Shown here in pieces: positions 27,716 through 37,288 of a stretch of DNA of 64,000 nucleotides. The stretch comes from Bacillus sp. ISL-51 (GTDB lineage Bacteria > Bacillota > Bacilli > Bacillales > Bacillaceae): NCBI RefSeq assembly GCF_018613535.1, contig NZ_JAGGQB010000012.1, forward strand, positions 1-64,000. The letters run 5' to 3'. The position numbers and the translations under genes are program-made. The notes below the pieces were generated by a model. That model saw nothing but the letters and a program-made list of their open reading frames with translations, ran no database searches and was not told the origin of the DNA. Within the stretch, counting starts at the first letter, position 1; each line of letters opens with the position of its first letter.

Positions 27716-30310
27716 CTATATACTCTCCTGCTTTAGTGCATCAATAATGTTTTCCTTTTTTATTTTCGCGCTGGAATTCAGCATTGCTGAAATCACGATG
27801 ACAAATACGACAGCAATGACATAAATAATACTCATCCAAGGAAATGTGAATCCATAGCTAAATTTGTTCATCATTGACCTATAGATCAAATACATCACGG
27901 CAAAGCTGATCGGAAGCCCGAAAATCAGCGACTTCATTCCATAAAAAATACTTTCATAGTTCATCATTTTATTAAAGCCTTTTGGCGTCATTCCAACAGA
28001 TTTCAGCATCGCAAATTCCCGTTTTCGAAGGGATATGCTCGTTGAGATTGTATTAAAGATATTCGCAATCGAAATCACTGAGATTAATGCGATAAACCCA
28101 TAAGAAAATACTGACATTAACATGATCATCTGTTCGTTCTGTTTTCGATATTGATATATATTTTGAACATACAAATTATCATCTTTCATTTCTTCAATTT
28201 CTTGTTGTGTTTTCATCGGATCAGAGCTTTTCAGAAATAGGTATCTCTGAATCTCACCCTTCACCTTATCGTAAATCAATTGATCCATGACTTGTTTTGA
28301 CGAAATAATATTTAACCCGCCTGCCCATTCGGTCATAATCCCCATTGGATATTGATCTGTCAGCGCTGCTATTTTCACTTTTTTTAAATTTATTTCTTTT
28401 TCTGCGTCCCCATCTGTATCTGTATAGGTTAAATCGATACTTTGGCCGGCTTTCGTATGAATGGCCTTCGTTTCGACATATTTTTCTGTATCCATATCTT
28501 TATAATGAATTGTATCAATCACGATTACAGCTAAATGTTTCGGATCCGTCAGCTGTTTGTAATCGGCACCCACTGCTTTTGCATAAGCCTTCAGATTCGA
28601 ATCATCTAATGCATTTACCCGAATATTGTAAGGATATTTTCCGTTCTTAAGCCTGCTCTTATCCTTTTTTACCATCTCTTTCAATTCATTAGCGATTGAT
28701 GCCTCTTCTATCCAAGCGTTTACATCTAACTCGTTAATTGTGCTGTATTCCGTCACATCATTTAGGCTTGCAATCGTTTGAATCGATTGACCATCTATTT
28801 TTTTATAGTTATTCGATACTTGAATATCATAATTCACCCCATCTTGTAAAAGTTTTACGGATTCTTTCAAATTGGAGGTGAAAAATGAGACGACTAAAAA
28901 CAGAACGATGCTAATCACAAGTGAAAATACAGTTGCATGGTACCTCCGTTTATTTCTTTTTAAGTTTTTCAATCCTATCTCCGCTTCAATTCCAAAAAGC
29001 TTCCGAATGAATTTCGACGTTTTCACTGTTTTACCCGTAAGCTTCACATCGGCGGTTTGCCGAATGGCATCCATGGCTGTAATCTTAGAGGCTCTTTTGG
29101 CAGGAAAATATGTTGAAACAAAAATCGTCAACATGGAAACAGCGCAGGTAATCAAGAGCGATAATGGCGTGACGATCATCGTTAACTTCTCAGTAATTCC
29201 TAAAGCATCTTGAATCATGGAGTTAATGAACTGAAAGGTAATACCGATCCCGGCAAGGCCGCATAAAATTCCAGCGGGTATACTAATTAAGCCAATGATC
29301 AGCCCCTCAAAAAACACTGAATTTCTCTTCTGACTTTTCGTAGCCCCAACACTCGCAAGCATCCCTAAGTGGCGGTAACGTTCCGAGACGGAAATCGCAA
29401 AAGCATTATAGATTAACGAAACTGAGCCAATCATAATGACGGCCATAATGATGACTGTTAGTGGAAAAATTGTGCTGCGCACGCCGGGTTTATTGCTTGT
29501 GCCGTAATAGTGAAGTAAGTCATTATTATATTGAACAGATTCGATTTTATTTTTCTTAGCTATGTTTTCGGCGTGAGTAAACAAGGAATTATTAACTTTT
29601 TTTAAGACAACTGCGACATTGACCTGATCGTTTGCTCCTATCATGTTTTCATCCACATAGCTAATCATTGTATACCCTGGTGCCCAGGTCGGTTCCCATG
29701 AGGGACGTTTTATAAAGCCTACAACAGTATAATGCCTTTTGTCTTTATCTTTTAATGTTTCATCCGCTTTACCATTTTCGATTCGTAATGGTTCAGATTG
29801 ATCCAATGGTGTGCCGCTGCCTTTAATGAATCGTTCGCCTACATCAAGAGTTACATGCTCACCGATCTTATATTCTACCTTTGCATTCGAAGCGATGGCT
29901 TCTGAAATAACGACTTCATTTTCCGTTTTCGGAAGGCGCCCCTTACTCAATTCAATCGGAAATTTTTTGAAGCCTTGTGAATTGTACGCATTGATAAATA
30001 AATATGGCTTGTTTGTATTTTGTCCCCCTTTTAAAGAGGCATAGCCTACATCTTTGAAAATTACCGCCGCTTCTGTTTCATTATCGTTTTTTATTTTTTG
30101 AAGCTGTTCCTTATTTACATTGTTGTAAAGAACATGCCATTCCCCTGCATCTGCGATGGTTTGCCTTTTCATTACATCCAAAAAAGAGAAACCGAGTGTC
30201 GCAACGGCAGTTACCATGGCAACCGAAATAATGACACCGATGATTGTCACGAGCGTTCGTCTCTTGTTTTCTTTCAAATGTCTGACTGTCAGTTTATTTA
30301 CGATGTTCAT
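27716..30310 (-). CDS. ABC transporter permease, two FtsX domains
   Basis: 864 residues. An N-terminal transmembrane helix follows RHLKENKRRTLVTIIGVIIS, then a large extracytoplasmic region (about 40-270), a first FtsX domain with three helices (TVIIMAVIMIGSVSLIYNAF onward), a second anchor and exterior loop (about 460-700), and a second FtsX domain at the C-terminus. The domain plan is that of MacB/LolE/YtrF-like mechanotransmission permeases, which handle peptides, lipids or signals rather than import solutes. It overlaps the ATPase gene by 4 nt (translational coupling). With the adjacent kinase and regulator it resembles antimicrobial-peptide sensing and resistance modules; the ligand is unknown. 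Confidence 0.87.
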   Translation of the reverse strand: MNIVNKLTVRHLKENKRRTLVTIIGVIISVAMVTAVATLGFSFLDVMKRQTIADAGEWHVLYNNVNKEQLQKIKNDNETEAAVIFKDVGYASLKGGQNTNKPYLFINAYNSQGFKKFPIELSKGRLPKTENEVVISEAIASNAKVEYKIGEHVTLDVGERFIKGSGTPLDQSEPLRIENGKADETLKDKDKRHYTVVGFIKRPSWEPTWAPGYTMISYVDENMIGANDQVNVAVVLKKVNNSLFTHAENIAKKNKIESVQYNNDLLHYYGTSNKPGVRSTIFPLTVIIMAVIMIGSVSLIYNAFAISVSERYRHLGMLASVGATKSQKRNSVFFEGLIIGLISIPAGILCGLAGIGITFQFINSMIQDALGITEKLTMIVTPLSLLITCAVSMLTIFVSTYFPAKRASKITAMDAIRQTADVKLTGKTVKTSKFIRKLFGIEAEIGLKNLKRNKRRYHATVFSLVISIVLFLVVSFFTSNLKESVKLLQDGVNYDIQVSNNYKKIDGQSIQTIASLNDVTEYSTINELDVNAWIEEASIANELKEMVKKDKSRLKNGKYPYNIRVNALDDSNLKAYAKAVGADYKQLTDPKHLAVIVIDTIHYKDMDTEKYVETKAIHTKAGQSIDLTYTDTDGDAEKEINLKKVKIAALTDQYPMGIMTEWAGGLNIISSKQVMDQLIYDKVKGEIQRYLFLKSSDPMKTQQEIEEMKDDNLYVQNIYQYRKQNEQMIMLMSVFSYGFIALISVISIANIFNTISTSISLRKREFAMLKSVGMTPKGFNKMMNYESIFYGMKSLIFGLPISFAVMYLIYRSMMNKFSYGFTFPWMSIIYVIAVVFVIVISAMLNSSAKIKKENIIDALKQESI

Positions 30311-30990
30311 CGGCGGATCACCTCATCTTTGGCAACCCTTCCATCTTCAATGGAAATGACCCTGTCAGCTTGCAAAGCAATTCGTTCATCATGAGTAATC
30401 ACGATCAGCGTCTGATGATAGGTTTTATTAAACATGATTAATAAGTCAATGATTTCTCTGCTATTCTTACTATCTAAGTTACCGGTCGGCTCGTCTGCCA
30501 GCATAATAGCAGGATTGCCAATCAGCGCTCTTCCAATCGATACCCTTTGCTGCTGTCCGCCGGAAAGTTGATTAGGCAGATGGTTTAAACGGTTTTGCAG
30601 GTTCAGCCTTTTCACGATATCATCAAACTGCTTCTTGTTCACCTTATGTTTATCAAGCAAAAGCGGCAGTGTAATATTCTCTTCAACCGTCAGGACGGGA
30701 ATCAGATTGTAAAACTGGTAAATCAAGCCGATTTGTCTGCGTCTGAAGATTGCCAGCTGTGTTTCATTCAAGTTATAAATGTCCGTGTTCTCAACCCAGA
30801 CTTTTCCGCTTGTCGGCCGATCTACACCGCCCAGCAAATGCAAAAGCGTTGACTTCCCTGACCCGGATGGACCGATAATGGCGACAAATTCACCTTTTTT
30901 AACCGAAAAAGACACATCATCAAGCGCCTTTACCGATGATTCACCTTTTCCATATATTTTAGACAGATGTTCTATGTTTAAAATGTCCAT
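30307..30990 (-). CDS. ABC transporter ATP-binding protein
   Basis: 227 residues of the MacB/LolD-type ATPase family: Walker A GPSGSGKST (near residue 41), Q-loop YQFYNLIPV, signature LSGGQQQR, Walker B IMLADEPTGNLDS and H-loop VITHD. It should power the FtsX-type permease encoded by the overlapping downstream gene. The upstream 94-nt interval contains three spaced TGAC repeats, suggesting control by the module's own response regulator. Confidence 0.92.
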   Translation of the reverse strand: MDILNIEHLSKIYGKGESSVKALDDVSFSVKKGEFVAIIGPSGSGKSTLLHLLGGVDRPTSGKVWVENTDIYNLNETQLAIFRRRQIGLIYQFYNLIPVLTVEENITLPLLLDKHKVNKKQFDDIVKRLNLQNRLNHLPNQLSGGQQQRVSIGRALIGNPAIMLADEPTGNLDSKNSREIIDLLIMFNKTYHQTLIVITHDERIALQADRVISIEDGRVAKDEVIRR

Positions 30991-31039
30991 TGTAAACCTC
31001 CATAATTATGCTTGATGGATATATTTTATCTGTCTAAAA

Positions 31040-31077
31040 TGACTTTCAAGTGACTGCAATAGTGACAATTTAGTCAC
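31040..31077. promoter_or_regulatory. Phased repeats before the ABC genes (candidate regulator box)
   Basis: TGAC on the plus strand starts at 31040, 31051 and 31063 (spacing 11 and 12 nt), and GTCAC ends the array at 31077. OmpR-type regulators bind repeats with about 11-bp phasing. It lies immediately upstream of the ATPase gene. Assignment to the neighbouring regulator is inference. Confidence 0.45.
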
Positions 31078-31084
31078 TTTACGG

Positions 31085-32086
31085 TTAAATCACTTGCTTA
31101 TAAAATTTAATCCGAAATTGCGTGCCCTTTTCACTGTTACTCGTCACATCAATAACTCCGTTTTGGCTTGTAATAATACTATAAGCCATAGAAAGACCGA
31201 TGCCGATGCTGCCATGCCCGGCATTCTTCCCTTTATAAAAGCGTTTAAAAATATACGGTAAATCTTCCTTTAGAATTCCTCTGCCGTTATCAGCAATCAC
31301 AATTTCCGTAAATAACGCGTTTTCAAAATAGGAAATGGCGATCATTCCGCCTTCATTAGTGTGCTCCACACAGTTTTTCAAAATATTGATGGCCGCCTCA
31401 GCTGTCCAATTGAAATCGCCGAGAAAAGTGACGGTGTCTTCACCCTTGATTGAAACAGTTTGTTCTTTAATATCCATAGGGATCAAAACGGGCTCTAACG
31501 CCTTTTCTATAAGTTTTTCTGCTTTTATTTGCTCTTTTTTGAATTGAACAGTCTTCGCATCAATTTTCGAGAGTTTTAATAATGAAGAAACAAGCCAATC
31601 GATTCGTTCAAGCTGAACACGGATATTGCGAGTGAATTCTGTTCTTTTTACAACAGACAGCTCAGGGTCACTTAATAAATCTGCCATGACCATCATGGAT
31701 GTAAGCGGCGTTTTAAGCTGATGGGATATATCAGAAATGGCATCTGTCAGCTGAATCTTGTCTTTTTGCAAAAGTGATCGCTGCTCTGACAGCATGAGCG
31801 TCACTTTATAAATATCATTCTTTAATATGCTAAGCTCGCCTTCTTGATTATCACGAACATCGAGAGAATAATTTCCGCTGCTAATTTGGCGCAAATAGAT
31901 AGACAGCTTTTCGATCTCGCGATATCTCCACCGTGTAAATAATAAACTGCTTCCAATAAGCAAAGCAGAAGCGATGAACACAGTCATTGCGGCAATAGGC
32001 GAAATAAATGCCGCAACAATGATTGCCGCTAAACTGATTAAGCTCATGAATAGTAATAGAATTTGAATTTCTCTATTACGCAGCAT
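31085..32086 (-). CDS. Sensor histidine kinase
   Basis: About 333 residues: two adjacent transmembrane helices near the N-terminus with almost no extracellular loop, a HAMP-like segment, the phosphoacceptor H-box ISDISHQLKTPL, an N-box (NILKNCVEHT) and a G-box (DNGRGI, GIGLSMAYSI). Kinases without a sensing loop commonly receive their signal through a partner transporter, as in Bce-type systems, and an FtsX transporter is present in this cluster. ATG 32086 is used; a GTG at 32098 inside the regulator's end is an alternative. The ATPase gene follows after 94 nt. Confidence 0.88.
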   Translation of the reverse strand: MLRNREIQILLLFMSLISLAAIIVAAFISPIAAMTVFIASALLIGSSLLFTRWRYREIEKLSIYLRQISSGNYSLDVRDNQEGELSILKNDIYKVTLMLSEQRSLLQKDKIQLTDAISDISHQLKTPLTSMMVMADLLSDPELSVVKRTEFTRNIRVQLERIDWLVSSLLKLSKIDAKTVQFKKEQIKAEKLIEKALEPVLIPMDIKEQTVSIKGEDTVTFLGDFNWTAEAAINILKNCVEHTNEGGMIAISYFENALFTEIVIADNGRGILKEDLPYIFKRFYKGKNAGHGSIGIGLSMAYSIITSQNGVIDVTSNSEKGTQFRIKFYKQVI

Positions 32087-32087
32087 G

Positions 32088-32771
32088 CTAATCACCAACC
32101 TTATACCCTAAACCGCGCACTGTTTTGATCAACTTCGGTTGTTGAGGATGATCCTCAAGCTTTTCTCTTAGCCTTTTTATATAAACAGTTAAAGTATTAT
32201 CATTCACGAAGTCACCTGCCACATCCCAAATCTGCTCCAAAAGTTGATTTCTTGAGAGTACCTGTCCAATATGGCTGCTAAAGATAAGTAATAAGCGATA
32301 CTCTAAAGCCGTCAATGAAGTTTCAGCGCCATTTTTATAAACCTTTCCTTCAAGCGTGTTAATACGGACATTTTCTATGTCAATAATCGCTTTTGTCTGA
32401 GTCTGCTTATGGTATCTCCTCAAGACTGATTTAATTCGAGAGATAAGCTCACGAATACGAAAAGGCTTTGTAATATAATCATCAGCCCCCATGTCCAGCC
32501 CCATTACGACATTGACTTCATCGTCAATCACCGTTAAAAAAATGACCGGAATATCTCTCTGCTCTTTTACAATCTTGCACAATTCATAGCCGCTTCCATC
32601 CGGAAGTGATAAATCAAACAGACATAAAGCAAATTGATCAATTTCTTCAGCTAATACCTTTTTTGCAGATGCAACATCATGGCAAAGAACAGCAGAAAAG
32701 TGATCTTGCTGAAGCGAATATTCAAGACCAGACGCGATCGTTTTATCATCTTCCACTAGCAAAATTTTCAT
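32088..32771 (-). CDS. OmpR/PhoB-family response regulator
   Basis: 227 residues. The receiver domain has acidic pocket EDD (residues 7-9), phosphoacceptor Asp in FDLSLPDG (near 53) and Lys in DYITKPF (near 101). The C-terminal winged helix has ALEYRLLLIFSSHIGQVLSR and NTLTVYIKRLREKL. It is first in the operon-like set regulator-kinase-ATPase-permease. The 32772-33188 stretch upstream shows no gene I can support. Confidence 0.92.
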   Translation of the reverse strand: MKILLVEDDKTIASGLEYSLQQDHFSAVLCHDVASAKKVLAEEIDQFALCLFDLSLPDGSGYELCKIVKEQRDIPVIFLTVIDDEVNVVMGLDMGADDYITKPFRIRELISRIKSVLRRYHKQTQTKAIIDIENVRINTLEGKVYKNGAETSLTALEYRLLLIFSSHIGQVLSRNQLLEQIWDVAGDFVNDNTLTVYIKRLREKLEDHPQQPKLIKTVRGLGYKVGD

Positions 32772-33188
32772 CTGGGAATCTCCTAACTATTTTATTTTGA
32801 GAAAATCAATCAAATATAGCGAAAATAACGGTAAATTACAATAAGGCGGACATGCCTCTTGATGAGCTTCATTTGTCTCAACGATGTAAAGAATTCCCGC
32901 AGCTGATCTTGCGGGCTCTTAGCCATCAGGCTATTGAATTTCATGTCGCAAAAGCCCTCGTATTTTACGTGCTCAAAGATGCTGAACCAGATGAATAAAT
33001 CTGGGAAAAGAAAAGTTCCGGAAAGTGCTCTTTTAGATTTTATCCCAAAATGAAGGCAAAAGCATATATATCCTGTTGTCTTAAATCTCACCTCTTGAAC
33101 GGAAGCATATCATTTTCTTAAGATTACACCTTGTATGGAAAAGAGTCGCAAGTACACTCACTTCCTTCCCTTATCGCGCGGGGTCTAA

Positions 33189-33217
33189 TAAAAAAACGCC
33201 CCGATTATCCGAGGCGC
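33189..33217 (-). terminator. Terminator of the yoaDCB operon
   Basis: GCGCCTC and GGGGCG arms (33197-33217) followed on the minus strand by a T-run (33189-33196), six bases after the yoaB stop. Confidence 0.85.
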
Positions 33218-33222
33218 TGCAG

Positions 33223-34470
33223 CTAAGATGCATATTCAGGCAAAGCTTCTTTATGTTTTGCCGCTTTTTCTTCAGGGACATGGATCCATTTTGTCAAAAG
33301 TGCACTTGCAAAATATAACGCCGCGAAAATCCATACGACGCCTTGTGCGCCGACAAGGCCGATAAATGCCCAAGCCAGCGCCGGCCCTACAAACGCTGAC
33401 AGGCCGGCTGCCAGATTTAATACAGACATGGCCGCACCCTTATCTTGGCCTGCCACCGTCGGCACAATGGCTCCAATCGGAACGAACCCGGCAAGAAGAC
33501 CTCCCCAAATGAAGCCGATGATGCTGACCAGAAGCAAGCTTCCGTGTGAGAAAACGGGAGCGTAATATAATAACACAGTAAAGATGCCGCACCCGACTCC
33601 GCCAAACCACATAACGGTGTTTTTCCAGCCGAACGTATCACCGATCACGCCGAAAATTAAGTTGAATACGATGTTGCCGAGAAAAATCGTTCCCCAGATT
33701 TGCAGCCATACATTTGTAGAGATGCCGTGCTGTGCCATATGCATAGGGAGAAAAACCGGAAAACCGTATGTTCCGATGCTGTTAATGATTCTAACGATGC
33801 CGCCTGAAAGTACGCGCGGATTTGACACAAGGATGGTCACTCCTTTTAACAATTCATGAACCGTTTCCTGCTTGCTTGCTTTTTTCTTTTCAAAACGATC
33901 TTTATTCACGATTAATGCAAAAAACGCGCCGAGGCATACCCAAAAAATCGAACTCCAAAGAGTATTCAAATAACCGAATGATTTGATCGCCCAGCTTGAG
34001 TACCAGGCGCCGAATACAAACATGCCGCAGCAGTAGGCAATCCAAAACCAGCCGACTGCCGTGCTGAGTCTGTTTTTCGGAGAACGGTAAATGACCCAGG
34101 TCAAAAATGAGTAGGCAAACAGCGGATATCCCAATCCTTTAATAAAGTATGTCACATACATCACCGATAAATTGAGATGTTCAAATCCGTACGCGATAAA
34201 AGCGGCCGTTCCGATAATGTAAAATAATAATCCCATAAACATCGTTCGTTTCGCGCCAAACGCCTCCAGGCAGACGCCTGAAAACCATGAGGCAATGGCG
34301 AGAGAAATGCCGTAAACGGTAAATATGGATGCGGACTGCTGGACCGTCAATCCGTTTTCAACTAAAAACGGACTGAGCCAGCCCTGTTCAAGGCCGTCTC
34401 CCATCATAAACAGCACGACTCCCAAAAACCCCCAGACGAGCTGTTTCGGGATTCCTATTTTATTGAGCAT
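33223..34470 (-). CDS. yoaB: MFS transporter of the S-box operon
   Basis: 415 residues, 12 predicted helices, beginning MLNKIGIPKQLVWGFLG; it resembles polyol/organic acid (RbtT-like) permeases of the major facilitator superfamily. AGGAGG lies 7 nt before the ATG. It is the last gene of yoaDCB, downstream of a sugar-kinase homologue, so import of a polyol or sugar acid consumed by YoaC/YoaD is plausible. SAM-riboswitch control of the operon hints at a link to sulfur or methionine metabolism. The transport substrate is not established. Confidence 0.87.
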   Translation of the reverse strand: MLNKIGIPKQLVWGFLGVVLFMMGDGLEQGWLSPFLVENGLTVQQSASIFTVYGISLAIASWFSGVCLEAFGAKRTMFMGLLFYIIGTAAFIAYGFEHLNLSVMYVTYFIKGLGYPLFAYSFLTWVIYRSPKNRLSTAVGWFWIAYCCGMFVFGAWYSSWAIKSFGYLNTLWSSIFWVCLGAFFALIVNKDRFEKKKASKQETVHELLKGVTILVSNPRVLSGGIVRIINSIGTYGFPVFLPMHMAQHGISTNVWLQIWGTIFLGNIVFNLIFGVIGDTFGWKNTVMWFGGVGCGIFTVLLYYAPVFSHGSLLLVSIIGFIWGGLLAGFVPIGAIVPTVAGQDKGAAMSVLNLAAGLSAFVGPALAWAFIGLVGAQGVVWIFAALYFASALLTKWIHVPEEKAAKHKEALPEYAS

Positions 34471-34537
34471 ATCTGTTTCCTCCTATATGCGCTTACTTGG
34501 TGTAAAGAATTAACTAATAAGTACTATTAATTGTAAA

Positions 34538-36013
34538 TTAAGCCATTACCTCTGTTTTTGAAGACGGCTGAAAATGTGAAAATAAGCTTTGTGTGTGTTT
34601 CCATTCTTCATATAAGAATAGGTCTGTCTGATCCGTTTCCGGTTCAATGACCTTCGTATCATTCGGCCGCTCCGCTTTCACCCCAAGAGCTTCGTTGCAA
34701 ATCATTGCTGCCCCCATTGCCGAAGCCTGGCTGAAGCCTTTTCTCTTATAGATCTTCTTCTGTAAGAGATTTGCGAGAAACTGTGTCAGGGCTTCACTTT
34801 GAAAACCGCCGCCGCACGCCCTTACATAATCAAGTGAGAAAGGGCTGACTTCTGTTAACATATCAAAGTTCCATTTGATTGAAAAAGCGATTTCCTGAAG
34901 CGCTGCTCTGACAAAATGCGCTCTGGTCAGCTCTTGGGAAAGCGGAGCGTCAAATACGAAGCCGCCTTTTGTCAGCGCATTTTTTTCCGTTGATAAATAT
35001 GAACCCAGCGCTGAAACACAGGCGTTATCATTCGAAAGGCTTGCGATTTCCCGTTCCATGACGCTATAAGACTCATTCGGATAAAAGATAGCTTTTAATT
35101 TCTGATAATTAAGCCCGGTAATGCCTGGATTTGTTTCAATGAGCCACTGCCCTTCTTCTGTATGGCAATTCAGCCATGTTTTCATTTCGCTGTCTGCATG
35201 AGCTTCCCCGGTTACCTTGGTAATGGGAGTCGTCGTGCCCGACACAATGACGATATCACCGGGTTGTGCATGCGCGCTTTTAATCGCAAGCTGTGTGTCT
35301 CCGCCGCCGGCTATAACCGGAACCCTTTCTGAAAGGCCGAGAACATCCGCTTTCTTAAACGTTAACATCCCGACGACTGTGCCCGACCTGACCAGCGAGG
35401 GAAGAATAGAGGAAGAAAAGCCGAAGATGCTGCACAGTTCCTCTGACCAGGCATTTTTTTTCACGTCAAACAGCAGCGTTTCTGCCGCCTGTGACGGTTC
35501 ATAGCTTAAGATTCCGCTTAGCTCAAACGTCACCCAGTCACTAATGCTCGTCATTTGATGAACTTCTTTCCACAAAGATGGCCGCCTTTCTTTTAATCCG
35601 AAAAGCTTCAGCGCGGAAAACAATGCACTCGGAAGGCGTCCGGTGCGCCGGTACACTTCTTCCTTTACATCAATCTTGTCTTCCCATTCGCGGCCGCGGT
35701 TATCGATATTCGGCAAGCCGAGAAATGCTCTTCCGTCTCTGTTGATAAGAACGATCCCCTGCCTTTGGCTGGTGGAAGTAATGCCGATCAATGTGATATC
35801 GGGGCTTTTGGCGATTGCACGCTTTGCCATCCCGCTGATTTGCCGCCATAATACCTCCGGCGAAAAATAGCAGCTGTCAGGATAAAGCGTATCCGTAACA
35901 TATTCAATATCTTCCCTTTCAATCGCCGTTACCTCACCGCCGGCAGTCACTACCGCAACCCGGGCATTCCCCGTTCCGATGTCAAACACAAGATAGCCTT
36001 TTTGTTTTGCCAA
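34538..36013 (-). CDS. yoaC: FGGY-family carbohydrate kinase
   Basis: 491 residues. The ASKHA ATPase fold shows LVFDIGTGNARVAV (phosphate 1), the GITSTSQRQGIVLI segment, GGGDTQLAIKSAHAQPGD and ACGGGFQSEALTQFLANLL (adenosine motif). The family phosphorylates sugars such as xylulose, gluconate or glycerol; specificity cannot be read. The start is TTG at 36013 behind a GGGGGCGG-type ribosome site. It lies 18 nt after yoaD in the S-box operon. Confidence 0.88.
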   Translation of the reverse strand: MAKQKGYLVFDIGTGNARVAVVTAGGEVTAIEREDIEYVTDTLYPDSCYFSPEVLWRQISGMAKRAIAKSPDITLIGITSTSQRQGIVLINRDGRAFLGLPNIDNRGREWEDKIDVKEEVYRRTGRLPSALFSALKLFGLKERRPSLWKEVHQMTSISDWVTFELSGILSYEPSQAAETLLFDVKKNAWSEELCSIFGFSSSILPSLVRSGTVVGMLTFKKADVLGLSERVPVIAGGGDTQLAIKSAHAQPGDIVIVSGTTTPITKVTGEAHADSEMKTWLNCHTEEGQWLIETNPGITGLNYQKLKAIFYPNESYSVMEREIASLSNDNACVSALGSYLSTEKNALTKGGFVFDAPLSQELTRAHFVRAALQEIAFSIKWNFDMLTEVSPFSLDYVRACGGGFQSEALTQFLANLLQKKIYKRKGFSQASAMGAAMICNEALGVKAERPNDTKVIEPETDQTDLFLYEEWKHTQSLFSHFQPSSKTEVMA

Positions 36014-36031
36014 AATTGCCGCCCCCTTTTC

Positions 36032-37033
36032 TTATCCTCCGGTTTGAAGTTCGTTTTTGTTATAAAGCGCGGGTATTGAATAGGTTTGTTCTTTTTTCCA
36101 TTTGATAAGCGCGTCGTTCAGTATACGCACGTGATGATCCTCCACTTCAAAGGTCGCGCCGGCTAAATGGGGTGTTGCAAAAACATTCGGCAAGGAGATC
36201 AGTTCATAATCAGAAGATTCAGGCGGTTCATGATAGAACACGTCAAGAATTGCTCCTCTGATTCGGCGTTCTTTAAGCACCTGCAAAAGATCTTCCCTGT
36301 CTGTCACTGCCGCTCTTGATGTATTGACAAAAATGGCGTCCTTTTTCATCAAATGAAAATATGCGGCGTCTATGAGGCCGATGGTTTCTTCTGTGCGCGG
36401 CAGGTGAACAGATACAATATCACTCTCTGAAAATACCCGTTCGATCGATGTTTTCTCATACTGACGATTTTCATGATCTACAAAAGGGTCATAATACAAA
36501 ACCTTACAGTCAAAGGCTTTCAAAAGCCCGGCGATTTTCTGGCCGACAGCTCCGAATCCGAGCAGGCCCACCGTTTTTCCGGTCAGTTCGTTCCCCCTGA
36601 ATTTGACGTAAGCCTGTAAATAATCCCCGTTCCACATTTCATCCTTCAGCCATTGATTTGACGGGTATGTGTGGCGCAAAAAAGAGATAACATTTCCGAT
36701 AAACATTTCAGCCACTGCCTGAGCGTTGCGGGCCGGCGTGAAAAAAACGGGGATTCCCTTTTTCGTTGCTGCAGCTGTATCAACATTAGACGGCATCCCT
36801 CTGCATACACCGATGAAGGCAAGCTCTGGTGATGCGGTAATGACACGATCCGTTACGTCGTCAAGTTCGGTAATAAGCCCTGTCGCATTCGTCTCTGCCA
36901 TCAGCCGGATTAATTCGTCTTCCCGATAGGCCCGGCCGTGCTTTTTCCAAGAGCGGTAGACGACAGTGCCGAACACCTCTTCCAGCTCAATCAGCCCTTG
37001 TTTGTGATATGGTGCGGTAATTAAAACCGTCAT
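36032..37033 (-). CDS. yoaD: D-2-hydroxyacid dehydrogenase (phosphoglycerate-dehydrogenase-like)
   Basis: About 333 residues from MTVLITAPYHKQG. The NAD-binding Rossmann domain (GKTVGLLGFGAVGQKIAGLL, near residue 140-160) and catalytic Arg (NTSRAAVTDR), Glu (DVFYHEPP) and His (TPHLAGAT) are all present. The family oxidises or reduces 2-hydroxy acids. The start is uncertain: ATG 37033 is 11-12 nt after AAAAGGA; the frame is open to a GTG at 37054. It is first gene behind the SAM-I riboswitch. Substrate unknown. Confidence 0.85.
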   Translation of the reverse strand: MTVLITAPYHKQGLIELEEVFGTVVYRSWKKHGRAYREDELIRLMAETNATGLITELDDVTDRVITASPELAFIGVCRGMPSNVDTAAATKKGIPVFFTPARNAQAVAEMFIGNVISFLRHTYPSNQWLKDEMWNGDYLQAYVKFRGNELTGKTVGLLGFGAVGQKIAGLLKAFDCKVLYYDPFVDHENRQYEKTSIERVFSESDIVSVHLPRTEETIGLIDAAYFHLMKKDAIFVNTSRAAVTDREDLLQVLKERRIRGAILDVFYHEPPESSDYELISLPNVFATPHLAGATFEVEDHHVRILNDALIKWKKEQTYSIPALYNKNELQTGG

Positions 37034-37071
37034 GGTGCAAAACATCCTTTTCACATAAATTTTTTCATAAA

Positions 37072-37245
37072 AAAATCTCTTTCCCGAAGAAGGAAAGAGA
37101 TTCGTATACTGTCTTTATCCGCTTTATGCGCACAAACATGTATAGACCCATTCTTTCCTATCTTTCAAGCATACGCTTGCTGGAATTGGCACAATAATGT
37201 TGCCGAGGTTTCATAGGGCCAGTCCCTCCACCTCTCTTGATAGAA
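37072..37245 (-). ncRNA. SAM-I riboswitch (S-box leader) of yoaDCB
   Basis: On the minus strand the aptamer (37245-37157) carries the conserved core AGAGGTGGAGGGACTGGCCC, then TGAAACCTCGGCAAC and the P4 region, and is closed by CTATC/GATAG (P1). The expression platform ends in a strong terminator: ATCTCTTTCC and GGAAAGAGAT arms (about 37075-37102) with a T-run. High SAM should stabilise P1 and cause early termination; low SAM allows yoaDCB expression. This operon is a known S-box member in B. subtilis. Confidence 0.95.
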
Positions 37246-37288
37246 AATAAAATGATGAAATTGTCAGTCTGTTTAAAAGAATAAACTC

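Noticed and set aside
32810-33091. 93-codon open frame on the minus strand upstream of the response regulator
   Set aside because: No ribosome site, mixed Cys/aromatic-rich start, no recognisable family. It could be decayed DNA, but nothing supports a gene.
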